A stretch of 64,000 bases of DNA from assembly GCA_033439765.1 (NCBI GenBank), contig JAULSN010000002.1, forward strand, positions 558,001 through 622,000, written 5' to 3'. Every line of letters begins with the position of its first letter. Within the stretch, counting starts at the first letter, position 1. The DNA is from Lasiosphaeria ovina (lineage: Eukaryota > Ascomycota > Sordariomycetes > Sordariales > Lasiosphaeriaceae). Shown piece by piece: positions 42,850 through 54,163 of the stretch. Under the pieces are notes generated by a model. That model was not told the DNA's origin and did no database searches. It worked only from the letters and a program-made list of their open reading frames with translations. A program made the position numbers and the translations under genes.

Positions 42850-45800
42850 AACTCCCTCCTAGGGAAGGTATCCTTAATATATTACGATTTAGGCAAATTC
42901 ATTAATTAGAAACCCTTATTAGGGGGACCTAAGTTCCTCGCGGATTATACTATAGTAAATAATAGAATATCTTTATCTACTACTAATATACTTATAGATA
43001 CGGGAGTAACCGGGTATATCTTTATCGGTATCCCCTTTACTAAACGATTAAGGAAATTTCTCTACCTCGACCGAGTTAAGTACGCCGCCAACCCCGCCTA
43101 GATAGGAGGGTACGACGGGAGTAGAAAGTAGAAGATTAATAGTATCCTCTACGGAGATATTAAGATCTAAGGCCGGACTTTCCGATACGAGGCGATAATC
43201 GTTACCGGTAATAACCACGACCTTATTATCGGAGATAAGTTTCTAGAAAAATATAATATTAAGACTAGATCTAAGACTAAAGTCCTCGAGTTCCCCGAAG
43301 ACCTCCCCTTAGACCCCCCTATATAGACTACTATATCGATGGACTATATGACCGACTCTCTACCCGACCTATCTTATTAAGCCGATATAGACCGCCGGAA
43401 TATACTACTGGAAAAGGAGATTAAGAGATAAAGGGATAGAGAAGTAATTAAGAAGAGGCTCCAAGAACTCGAGAACTAGAAAGCGGAACGAGAAATACTC
43501 CCTTTAATAACCCCGAGACCTAGATCGCCCCAAGGACCGGTAACTATCCTTTAGAAGTTAAGTAAGAAGAGAAAGAAGGTCTTATAGGACGAAGGTCTAG
43601 AGGTAATAGAACGGGACCTCCAGCAGGAATCACCACCAAAGAACCTAGAGGCCCCCGACCCAGCTACCTTAAGAAGGAACCTAGCTAGGGACCGAAAACT
43701 GGACTACCCTCTAGAAGATAAGTTCGGGAGGTATAGGATATAGCGAGACTATATTAGCTAGTATAAGGAGCGCCCTCCCGATATCGCCGTAGTGAACGAG
43801 GCAACCTTTACGATCTATATAAAAAAGACCCCTACTATATATACCAGCCTCTAGGAGATTTAGCAAATTATCGAGGTTAAGCGGATACCCCTCGGCGATC
43901 CGGGACCACTAGACCCCTTAGCTCAAGATGAATAGAACCTTAGGGAGTAAGCCCTGAAACTCGTCCCGCCGGTCTACTATAACTACCTCGACGTATTTAG
44001 TAAAGCTACCTCCGACAAGTTGGCCGAGTACCGGGGGACGTACGACTATTAGATCACCCTCTCTAAAGGCAAAGCCCCTAAAGACTTAGGGTATAGTCTA
44101 CTCTATAAGATATCCCTAGAGGAATTGGAGATCGCCAAATAATATATTATAGAGAACCTAGTAAAGGGATTCATTACTAGTAGTTTAGTAGTCTGGGTAG
44201 CGCCAATACTACTCGCTCTAAAGCTAGGAGGCGGAATACGCTTCTACGTAGACTACCGGAGACTTAATACGATAACGAGAAAGGATCGATATCCCCTACT
44301 ACTTATTAACGAGACTATAGCTCGTATCGGGAAAGCCAAAATCTTTACCAAGATCGATATTAGGCAAGCCTTCTATAAGATCCGGATACGCCTAGAGGAC
44401 GAGGACCTTATAACCTTCCGGACGAGATATGGGGCCTATAAATACCGGGTCTTACTATTCGGCCTAACTAACGGCCTAGTAACTTTCTAGCGATATATTA
44501 ACGAGATCTTATTAGGATACCTGGACGACTTCTATAGCGCTTATATCGATAATATCCTTATCTTCTCTAAGAACCCCGAAGAGTACGAGGCCTATATAGC
44601 TAAAGTCCTATATCGCCTAAGATAAGTAGGACTCTAAGCCGACTTGAAGAAGTACGAGTTCTACGTTACTAAAACTAAGTACCTGGGATTTATTATCTCC
44701 ACGACTAGGATAGCGGTGGACCCCGAGAAAGTGGCTACCGTTAGGGACTGGAGCGTTCTCCGTAACCTTAAAGGAGTATAGTTATTCCTAGGATATTATA
44801 ACTTCTACCGGCGCTTCGTATAGAATTATAGCCGTATCGCCAAACCCCTAACTGGCTTGATAAGGAAAGGCCAGGTATTTAAATAGTCCGAAGACTATTA
44901 AGTAGCCTTCGAAGAGCTAAAGGATAAACTCATATCCGCCCCGATACTTCGGTACTTCTCTTACGAGCTGCCGACCCGGATGGAAACCGACGCGTTAGGA
45001 GGTATCTACGTAGGAGTACTATCCCAACTATAGACGGACGATAAGGAATAGCATCCTACTATATTCTATTCAAAAACTATATACGGAGCCGAGTTAAACT
45101 ACCCAATTCACGATAAAGAGTTAATAGTAATCGTTAGAGGGTTAATAGTTTAGAGAGCCGAGCTAATAGGACTCCGAGATTAGCCCTTTACTATTATTAC
45201 GGACTATAGGGCTCTAGAATACTTCGGTACGAAGAGACTCCTAAACTTAAGGCAAGCCGGATAGGCCGATCTTATATCCTAATACCATTTCCAGATTACC
45301 TATCGACTAGGAACCGAGAATATAGCCGTAGACGTACTATCTCGAAAGTCGGAAGATATTAAGACCTAGAAGGAGAAGTAAGAGATATAAAGGACTATAT
45401 AGATATTTAAGCTTATAGGGGTAGTAATTACGATATTAACTTTATAAGCCCCTATAGCTATATCCATTATCGACGAAGACGTCGAGCCCCCTTCTTTATT
45501 AGGTTACGAGATAATCGATACTCTGCTACGGTATAATAAGAACGACCCCGAACTCGATATCTACCGTATAAAGGCGAGATAGGGTATTGACGGTTTCTCT
45601 ATATTGGAAGACCGTATCTTTTTATATAAAGGAAGACTAGTCGTACCCTCCGGAGGGGAACTAAATCTGAGAACTAAGGTTATCTACGAAGTATATTTAA
45701 GGATACCCTCCGTATACCCCGGGAGAAATAAGACCCGCCGAATGGTCTCGAAACTTTATTAGTGGCCCCGGCTAATAGGATTAGTCGACCGATTCGTCGA

Positions 45801-47092
45801 GAACTGCCTATGCTAATCTAGTAAGAAGCCCCGTAGCAAGACCCCGGGCCTCCTTAAGCCCCTCCTAGTACCCCTTCGTAGATGGAGGTCCCTGGTAGTA
45901 GACTTCTATAAGATGCCCGAGGATAAGTATACTAAGAATAACGCCCTAGTAGTAATTAATAGGCTAAGTAAGGCCGCCTGGACAATCCCTTATAGGGACT
46001 CCGCTACGGCTAAGGATACTACCCTAATATACTACGAAGGACCCTTCAGAATCCTTAGACTCCCCGACGAAATAATTAGCGATAGGGGACCCTAATTTAT
46101 CGTAGACTTTATAGACGAAGTATCTAAGATCCTAGGAATTAAGTAGAAGTTATCTTCCTTAAGGCATTCCCAAACTACGGGCCAAGTCGAGATTATAAAC
46201 CAATACCTTGAATAACGACTTCGACCGTTCGTGAACCACTACTAAGATAACTAGTTAAGAGCGATCCCCGCTATGGACTTCGCCTAAAATAGCCTACCGT
46301 ACGCTAGCACGGGAATGGAACCTTACGAGGTACTATTCGGATTCGAAATACCCACCTAGTACGATTGGACCAAACGTACTAAGCTAGCGGGCTTACTAAC
46401 TAGGGAGAAGCTAAATAGGGAAGACGCCTAGGATACTCTGAGAACGATATAGAAGTACGTCGACTATACTAGGGAGATAATCCAAAAGGCATAATAAGTA
46501 TAGGTCAACCAAGCTAATAAATATCGCCGGGAACCGGACTTCGGCACTGGCGATAGAGTATTTATTATTAAGAAGAATTGGTCTACGGATAGACCTAGCG
46601 ATAAGCTAGATTTCCCCCTCATACGATAGTACTATCGGATCGTCGAGATGGTTGGATACTCCTATAGATTGGAGGTTCCTACTAGCTAGAAGGCAACAGA
46701 TATATTCCATATAGATAGGCTCAAGCGTTATACTAATAACCTACTACTAGGATAAGAAGCAGAGAATCCCTCAGAGATGGTTAATGAGGAGGAAGAATAG
46801 GAAGTCGACCGTATATTAACCTCAAGAATAATACACGGCCGCCTCGAGTACTAAGTACAATGGAGAGGCTAGGACCCAGATCCGACGTAGTACCCAGCTG
46901 GGAACTTCAAGAACGCCCCCGCGAAGCTATACGAGTTCCACGAATAATACCCCGACCTAGTAGGGCCGCCAAAGCGCCTATAGCAATGGACAACCATGTA
47001 TGTAGCCGATAAGACAGCCGACGACCACGATAACGATGATAGACCCGTCAATACGGGCGAGCGCAAGCTACGAAGATCAATGAGGAAGAAGT
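42850..47092 (+). pseudogene. pol: Gypsy C pol with chromodomain-like end
   Basis: Protease LIDTGVTGYIFIGIPF near 42990. RT with FYVDYRRLN, FTKIDIRQAFYKIRIR, and YIDNILIFSKNPEEYE, where Asn (44551-44553) replaces the second catalytic Asp. Integrase contains NALVVINRLSKAAWTIPYRD, DEIISDRGP and TTGQVEIINQYLE. The C-terminal part (about 46790-46950) matches a chromodomain: EVDRILTSRIIHGRLEY, VQWRG, DPDPT, NFKNAPAKLYEFHE. The whole frame is cut by TAG codons at Trp and Gln sites. Confidence 0.88.
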
Positions 47093-47174
47093 AATCACAA
47101 GTTCGAGCCCTGCGCGATCCAACATTTTTTATTCTTCATAAATAAAGGACCCTACGCGTGGGAGGGGGGGGTAA

Positions 47175-47418
47175 TATCACGGTACGGCCGAACTAAGGTC
47201 CGTGGTGCCGCAACCATGCCCTAGCTGCAAGCCCTGATGTCGAGGCCCCACTCCTCCCAATCGGGACTAGGGCCACGACCCCGCACACCACCACAAAACT
47301 GCCAGCCTGCAGGGCACGCAGGCTTCTTCTTTTCCTTTTCCTTTCTTTAGCTTAGTTATCTACGAATCTAGTCACTATTTACTTGCAGCCTCGTCTCTTG
47401 TATGTGCCTGCCTTCACA
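47175..47418 (+). repeat. Gypsy C 3' LTR
   Basis: 244-bp partner of 40671-40914. The first dinucleotide is TA in place of TG. Confidence 0.95.
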
Positions 47419-47423
47419 GATAC

Positions 47424-47880
47424 CGTATTTGACCTTAATATTATACACAAGGGCAAACCACTCGCGAATAATCGTTAGATCTTCGTATTTAGCCCTCTAG
47501 TAGTCGTATTTACGCGTAAAACGCGTCCGAAGCTCTAGCTAGCGCTTGACGAAGTTATACGCCCATCGTATGCCGATAGGGGGCGCGTCGCGTTCGCGTA
47601 ATAACCGGTTGGCCATATCTTCCACGTACGAAAGCCGGGGGTAGAATACGCATATATATAGCTCAGTAATATATTAAACAATCGTTTTCTCTTCCAAATC
47701 CATAAGCTTACGTAAGTTAGCCGGTATATCGCGTCGTACAGGCATACCGCATCGGCGGCGCCCCAGGGTTCTATCGCAAACTTCATAGATCTCTACTACG
47801 CGTCGTACACTTAGATCTTTATCGCGTTCGAGGGCTTGGAGGGCCAAGATAATATTGGCTTCGTTCGAAGAAGTTGGCAT
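47424..47880 (-). pseudogene. Fot-type transposase, N-terminal DNA-binding part
   Basis: It starts at ATG 47880 (MPTSSNEANIILALQALERD). The HTH-containing region holds VRRVVEIYEVCDRTLGRRRCG and IPANLRKLMDLEEKTIV, followed by a TAA where Gln is expected. It then continues with YPRLSYVEDMANRLLRERDA, RWAYNFVKR and RTRFTRKYDY. This is the psq/CENP-B-type DNA-binding region of pogo-like transposases. The same segment is present without the RIP-type changes at 48450-48640. Confidence 0.9.
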
Positions 47881-47929
47881 ATTGGATGGTGGAGAAAAGT
47901 GGTGTTAAGTACAAAGGTGTTTCGCGTCG

Positions 47930-47978
47930 TGGAAAGTGCGACACTCGCTTATCTACGACACTCGCTTATCACGCACGT
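47930..47978. repeat. Right terminal inverted repeat of the Fot-type element
   Basis: Complement of the left end at 25027-25075, followed by TA 47979-47980. Confidence 0.9.
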
Positions 47979-48266
47979 TATTTAAAAAATATCAGATAAG
48001 ATGCGATTTGACCATGGGAGCCGAACTGGCGTAGCCAGTGCAGCTGGTGTGGTCGAGGCAGTTCAGTTGGTGTGGGTCAATGTTTCCACACACATTGCCA
48101 CCCACCACAACTATAATATGAGCTCTCTAGCAGAGCCAGAGAGCACAATACAAGCAAGACAAGTAATACAATCACTTCGAACTCATTCAATCCAAGGCGC
48201 CGTGCTTCTGACATCAGACTGTTAATTATTGGATTTAATATGCAAACCAAAGTTCAAAGTTATATA

Positions 48267-48800
48267 ACGTGCATGATAAGCGAGCGACGAAAACAAGCGA
48301 GCGACGAAATTTCCACGTAACGCAACCCCTCTACCTTTGATCTTCAATTCTACCACAATAAGCTATGGCTACCCCCTCAAAACAAGCCAGGATGCTTTTG
48401 GCTCTCAGAACAACTAAAAAACAGCCAAGATCCCAATATCCTAACCATATCTAAAGCATACAATGTTCCAGAAGCAACACTTCGCCACCGACGCGCCGGT
48501 CGGCCTTCGAGATGTAATATACCGGCCAACTCACGTAAGCTTACGGATTTGGAAGAGAAAACAATTGTTCAATACATAATTAAGCTATATACACGCGCAT
48601 TCCACCCCCGGCTTTCGTACGTGGAAAATCAAGCTTTGGTCCACCGCTATCAGCCAATCTGCATGGGTAGCCCAAATTCTGGCAAGATTGGTTATGTCCC
48701 AGAATTGAAACCGCATGGAAAATATTTCCGAATGCGAGCTGCGTCCTGGGCAGTCTCATCAAATCTCCTCCGCTCAGCACAGATATGACAGCTGCAGACA
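48267..48800 (+). mobile_element. Second Fot-type transposon copy, plus strand, truncated
   Basis: It starts after TA at 48265-48266 with ACGTGCATGATAAGCGAGCG and two subterminal AAGCGAGCGACG repeats. A transposase then starts at ATG 48365 (MATPSKQARMLLALRTTKK). After a frameshift near 48440 it reads AYNVPEATLRHRRAGRPSR and ANSRKLTDLEEKTIVQYIIK. A further shift occurs near 48640; the last family-like piece is PELKPHGKYFRMRA. No DDE domain or right inverted repeat was found. It lacks the TAG/TAA conversions seen in the 25-48 kb copy. Confidence 0.8.
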
Positions 48801-49545
48801 CCTGGCACGGCTGCACCGACAGGATAGACAGAATTCGTGTTATAATAATTGGTGGAAAGGTTGGGCCAGATTTGGGCCGCCAGCCCGTGCTTTTGTCTGC
48901 CCAGTGCTTAGGCTATGCAGTGAAACTGTTATGGGGCCTAGAATTGGGCTCGTTCGCCAGAGCGCTGAGCTGTGTCGGACCACTCGTCAAGGCGCCACAG
49001 CGTCTAGGCTAGTCTCTGGTCCGAGTTTTGGCCTAGAATATACCAGTACATGCCCTGGGATGGTACATAATTCCCCAGCTCGAATTTTGGGATGGTATAT
49101 GATATCCTAGCTCGGATTTCGGGATAGTGCATGATATCCCAGCTCGGAACTTAGGACGGTACATAATATACCAGCACTGATAGGATGTCCCATAATATAC
49201 TAGTATACGATGGGATGCTTCAGAATATACTGGTATATGCTCTAGGATAGTACGCAATATGTATAATTAACCTGGACCGTTCTGGACCTAGCCCGATGAT
49301 ACGTGCTTCTTAGCTGCGTCCTCTGCCCGTTATCATTCCTGGGTTTCGGGAGGATGTAGTCGAGGCTTACTATGAATGGCATTGTTCTAAACCTACTCCT
49401 CTAAACCTACTCCTCTAAGCCTACTTCTCTAAACATGCTCCTTCTCTTCATGTGATTTTTCCCCGCGCGTCCTTGACACAATGCCCGGCGGGGAATCTCC
49501 TTGGTTTCATCGCCATCATAGCTTTGAAGTCGAAGCCCTCGAGGC
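48801..49545. other. Stretch with degenerate tandem repeats, no gene
   Basis: About 49020-49260 consists of diverged units of roughly 30 bp such as GGGATGGTACATAATATACCAG (all variants). About 49389-49430 holds three 14-bp units CCTACTCCTCTAAA. No gene supported. Confidence 0.7.
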
Positions 49546-50697
49546 CTAGACATCCCTCGTCTTGTACCCAGGCTGAGGGCCCGGGTCACCAACCCTAGGA
49601 CGAAGAAACCACCCGGGCTGAATCTCAATCATCTCGTCTTGTGTTATCTTGGACTTCCGCTCGTTTATTACCATCATGCGCTGGTCCCAGTCCCGGCTCG
49701 TCCCGCACCATCCCCACTCCTCAATCTTCTCGTCGCTGAGCCACTGCGACGACGGTGTCGCTGGCGGGTCCATCGCATGGTAGCTCTCGTCCCATGGTCG
49801 TACCGCAGCTCTGGCTTGCGCCGCGACTTTGGCTTGCCCTTCCGGGTCGGGATGGAGACCAAATGCGGCCGTCTCGCGGGCCTCGAGAGCCATGACAAAG
49901 TCGGCTGCCGTTTCGAGCGTCGTCATGACGGCGTCTGCCGACCCGTCGAGCTTTGTCGATTTCTCGGCGATGGAGTCGAACGTTATTGGTGCTGATAGGT
50001 TATCCTCGATGCCGGTGCGGACTAAGCACACTTTCATGGTGCCGACGTCGGACGAGTCTTCGCCTTGGTGGCTGTCGGTGTTGATGACGATGAGCAGCGC
50101 TCGGAAGAGGTGCTGGATTTGGTACCATTCGTGATCGTCAAGAAACTCCTTGTCGATACCAGGCCTGAGTGGTTGCTTGGGGTGGGTCTTGTCTTTCTCC
50201 TCGTAGAGAGTCCGTAGCTTGTCAACATTTGCGCAGAGAGCCTTGTTCATGGACAGCAGCGCATCCAGGGCTGTCTGGGATGGACAGGGTCCTGGGTCGA
50301 TGCCAGGGAGGTCTCCGGGTGCAATCATCTTGCAGAGGAATCGCTCGTGTTGAATCTCGCTTCGGTAAGGCCGGAACCAGCGTCGGTACAAGTAGTTGTG
50401 CACAGCGTGGGCGAGATTGCGCCATCGCCCCGGTGGCTGTATGACAGCGTAGATGGGGACTGTTTTGTTGCACGTGTCGCGAAACTCATCGCAGTTCATC
50501 TGAAGATCATCTCGGTCATCAAACGATGGCTGGTACATGTAGTCTCCGTTGCGTCGATAAATCATTTCTCGGTGGTCCCGTTCCTGGCCGGTGCGATATA
50601 GCCAGAGCATCTCGTCGACGGTAAATTTATCAAGTGGTTTTTTGTCCCCGTAGGGGGGCGTTTGGCACATTCGCTCTTTCTCTGAAAACATTTTCAT
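49546..50697 (-). CDS. Unrecognised protein, about 383 aa
   Basis: Single open frame from ATG 50697 (MKMFSEKERMCQTPPYGDKK) to the stop at 49546. The frame continues upstream to a GTG but the ATG is preferred. Composition is that of an ordinary soluble protein: a charged N-terminal part, WFRPYRSEIQHERFLCKM in the middle, a linker with LYEEKDKTHPKQPLRPG, then EWYQIQHLFRALLIVINTDS and a Trp-rich C-terminus (SSQWLSDEKIEEWGWCG). No signal peptide, membrane segment or known domain is apparent. Probably a lineage-restricted fungal hypothetical protein. Confidence 0.65.
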   Translation of the reverse strand: MKMFSEKERMCQTPPYGDKKPLDKFTVDEMLWLYRTGQERDHREMIYRRNGDYMYQPSFDDRDDLQMNCDEFRDTCNKTVPIYAVIQPPGRWRNLAHAVHNYLYRRWFRPYRSEIQHERFLCKMIAPGDLPGIDPGPCPSQTALDALLSMNKALCANVDKLRTLYEEKDKTHPKQPLRPGIDKEFLDDHEWYQIQHLFRALLIVINTDSHQGEDSSDVGTMKVCLVRTGIEDNLSAPITFDSIAEKSTKLDGSADAVMTTLETAADFVMALEARETAAFGLHPDPEGQAKVAAQARAAVRPWDESYHAMDPPATPSSQWLSDEKIEEWGWCGTSRDWDQRMMVINERKSKITQDEMIEIQPGWFLRPRVGDPGPQPGYKTRDV

Positions 50698-53600
50698 GTG
50701 TCTCTTGGTGATGAGGTGTATTAGGTGTGTAAGAGAGCTTGTGGGGAGAATGGAAAATACAGTGATGGCTGATTTCCTGGGACTTCCGTTGATTTTATAA
50801 GCGTCCAGGCAATAGAGTTTTTGCTCCACTTTCAGTCCAATTTTGCCACTCTCCTTGATAGTATTTAGCTTTTTGCCGTTGCCTTCCAGTCAGATGCGTG
50901 TATTTGACATTTTCTCTTATTTTTACGGCAACGGTGTAGCCAAAGCCAGGCGTCTTTGCCTCAATTGTTGCAACTGATGCGCCGGTATACGTGAGTGGAA
51001 GCGCCGCGAGCCCCCAGACTTGAATGGACGCGATGACCTCAAATTTTCGATTTTTTTTTTCTTTCAAATTTCAATACCCAACCGGGCCGGGTGTCTCTAT
51101 CTGCAGTTGTCGCGGGTGGAGCTACTTTGGAGGGGTCGTTGTATGGCATGTATATGTGATTGGAAGGGGCAGGAATGGCCAGCCCCAGCAAGGCGACGAC
51201 AGATATCCCGAGAAAGAACGAGGCGAGCATACTGTTTTGATCTATTCCTTGAGAGCTGGAATTTCCCTTTTCCCCTCGCCTGGCGCAACGAAAAGCCGCA
51301 ATCACAAATCAGCTTCTCGTAGCCACATTGCGGCCATCCGACGCGACGATCCGGTGCGAATCTTTGTCAATTGGATCAACACTCACAAACCAGCAGAAAT
51401 ACGTCGATATCAGAGTCAACGTTGGACCGAATTTGCCACCATGTTCACTCGAACCCGCAGGAGGCTGGCCACTCGGCGGTTAGCTTTTTGGACGACGGAA
51501 ATGGACAACTCTAGGTCCCGGGATTCGGCCTTCCCGTCGACCACCAGCTCGCCGCAGAGCACCGCTTCGCCCACGGGTAGCGACTGGATATAGCTGCGCC
51601 TGACGGTCAGAGAGATGGCGATGTTCGGGTTGATGAACGACAACGCCGACGAGCCTGGACGGGCCATCCCCCACGACCAAGCCGTCGAAAGATTGCGTTT
51701 CGCATCTGCTCATGTAAAAGAGGCACGAGCCGGCGGCCTGGGACTAGTGCATCGCCGAGCTTCGCGACAGCGCGCGCGTCTTCGCAGAGACAAAATGTGT
51801 TGACGTGCTCAACTCGGTGTCGGTGGTCTCCAAAACGGATGGCCTCTTCTCTGATGAGTTCCTGGCCGATTTAAGTTTCCGCTTCACCATTTGCCCGAGA
51901 CGCGGGTCCATTCCCCTGTGCCAGCACCGCGTGCAGCGCTCCGCCTTCGTCATGAAGATGTTATTGACCTGATGCTGTTTCCTCTTGTCTACAGTAGCAC
52001 GCAGGATTCGGTATCAGGCGGACGAACATGGGGAACAGTGTCGGACATGGGCAACAGCATAGATACATGTTCGGGGAAATGGCATACCGTATTCCGTCGA
52101 GGGATTCAGAAATAGATACTGCAAGCCGGTTCACCCCCAAGAGTTTTACTTGCCCAGTTTTCTCGGGGCTCCCCTCCGGCTTCAATCAGCGCCGCCAAAC
52201 GTCCTCGACAACTGAAAAACTTAGCCAAGATAAGCTCGGTGCAAGGGCAAGGGCCACAGAAGTAGCAATTTTCGGCTAGAAGACAAACTCTAATCTGAAC
52301 CATCAGCGCGCTCGCCGGGTATTCCACTGATCCAGTTGGCTTTCACTAACTATTTCTGAATCCTACGGCACCCTCAACAGGTCACCGGTCGAGAGTTGGG
52401 GGCGCGCACCCTCCACTAGCGCGTAAAGTGGCGACTGTCCTGGTGTTTGGCAGGCTCGACTACAGCCCCTATTGGCCCCCGAAGAAAACCAAGGAGCCAC
52501 GATGCAGTTGTCCTGCTCGCGCACGCCGCGATGAAGCCGAACTGGCTGCGATGCGATCCTGCATTTGTATAAGCCGCGATGCAATTTCACGGACTGGCCG
52601 CGATTGCATTGGCTGTGACGCAACCGCACTAGCAGCGTTCATCGATCGCGCCGACGGACTGCGTGTGCTGTTGACGTCGGCGGGCTTCGGCGGGATCGCG
52701 AGAGGCACTGGGAGTCGCGAAACACCCATGCCCAGTTCGCAGCCAACTACACCCCCAAGCCAGTACACCCGGGCCAAAAATATCAAGAATAGTATCAATC
52801 AATTCGAAATTCCGCTGCAAAACCAGATCCGTTATCTAAACCACTGCATAATAGGTTTGAAGTTATCTCAATGTAAAAACTTCGTCGGAATTGAACTTGT
52901 GGTCGCACGGGCCACTTTGCCCAATCGCTTCACCTATCGATAAGAAAACTGAGTGGGGCTAGCGACGCCGGCTCTCGGAGCAAAAGCACAAGCCAGCCGG
53001 ACGGACCCCGGCCTGACAAGATAAGGGCTCGGCTGTCACAGAGCCCCGAGTTCCGGCTCGAATTTGATCAAAAATGCCAAGACTGTGCCGATTCTAACCT
53101 AAATGCAAAGATTCGGCATTCTTTGCGACTATCGTTTGCTGTTTTTTTCAATGTTGGATGGTAGTGCTGTATTGGTCGAATGAAGTTGGGTGGTGGTTTG
53201 GCCCAGGGCGCGGCGGTGCCAAGAGACGACGACGCCCCAGTCTGAGGTGAGTCACCCGCCTGCCGTGACCAGTGCGGGCAGGGGGTGTTGGTGGGAATGT
53301 TTTGTGTCGCTGTTGGGTGGAATTGCCGCTGTAATTAAGTGGTGTGGGGCATGGGCCAGCTTGTTAGTTCGCAATTTTTTGTCCAGGACCAGGCGGGCCC
53401 GGGGAATCAGGAAATGCCGATATATAGGCGGACCTCTGTATCACAATGCCAATTGGAGAACCCCAGCCCCAACCCATGTGAATGTGTCGATCAATGGCCC
53501 GACCTGGTCATACCATCCCAAAGAGTTGAAGGTGACTCGCTACCTAGGTATCTACATCTCTAGCTACTTATGCTACTTATGTACAAAGGGGTCTGTTAAT

Positions 53601-54163
53601 TAGCCTCGCCTTGCAGATTTGTCTCGTCGGTTGGTTCCCGGGCGCCATCAACCATGGCCAGAGGCGCACAGCTAAGGCGTGTGATACGGGCGACGCTGTC
53701 AAGGGTAGTAGTCACCTATCGCGGCACTCCAACCAACAGGAGCTCAGACGCGCAGACCATATAGGTGTCCCTCCAGGGAGGGGAGCTGTTCCTCATATCT
53801 ACAGAATCGAGCTTCTTAGGACCGGCAGGGGACCCGTGCATTTTATACCCTCGGGAATGTGCCAAACATCCTTCATCGGGGTCCATATCAGCAACGGTCT
53901 GTGTCAAGTGCTTGGTAGAGCCTGCTGGTCTTCGCAGTGTTGCTGTTCTAGCCGCTTGACACCCCAAGTGGCAGTGAAGACGACGGTAGGTCCCGGACTG
54001 TGACCTGTCGCGGGGCGGCAACGCACACGGTTGTGCAGAAACCCCTACCGACCCAGGTATTTTCTTCCCCGGGCCAAAAGACGCAAAGCTGTGACAGGGC
54101 CTGCGGGGCTTTTTCCCGACATGCCCAAGGTCGCCGAGCCTAGACCGATTCCGGGACGCACGA
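50698..54163. other. Long stretch without a confidently supported gene
   Basis: Minus-strand ORFs at 51416-51667 and 51744-51953 read like pieces of one protein (for example SLTVRRSYIQSLPVGEAVLCGELVVDG) and may be a decayed hotdog/thioesterase-like gene, but no motif confirms this. Other ORFs overlap in several frames without domain signal. Confidence 0.4.

Larger units (their letters stand above)
40671..47418 (+). mobile_element. Gypsy C: chromodomain Ty3/gypsy element in the Fot-type transposon
   Basis: 6,748 bp, plus strand, 244-bp LTRs, target duplication GATAC, and a polypurine tract (TGGGAGGGGGGGG, about 47159-47171) before the right LTR. Gag and pol are present with many TAG stops. 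It is a different family from gypsy A and B. Confidence 0.95.
25027..47978 (-). mobile_element. Fot1/pogo-type (Tc1-mariner superfamily) DNA transposon split by three gypsy elements
   Basis: The ends are inverted repeats of about 45 bp: 25027 onward reads ACGTGCGTAATAAGCGAG and the complement of the right end reads ACGTGCGTGATAAGCGAG. Both are flanked by TA. Removing the nested elements and their duplicated target bases leaves about 1.9 kb, the normal size for this group, with a single transposase on the minus strand. Each end holds two copies of AAGCGAG(T/C)G(T/A)CG, likely transposase-binding sites. The transposase contains many stops, so the element is dead. Confidence 0.93.

Noticed and set aside
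25027..47978. Alternative nuclear code or stop readthrough to explain frequent TAG codons
   Set aside because: Host genes in the window use normal stops, and TAG/TAA in transposons fall in CpA/TpG contexts together with missense changes of the same type, so RIP explains them.
49033..49257. CRISPR-like regular repeats
   Set aside because: Repeats are diverged with no constant spacers, and the genome is fungal.
51416..51953. Hotdog/thioesterase gene in pieces
   Set aside because: Only a vague resemblance; no catalytic motif and frames do not join by clear introns.
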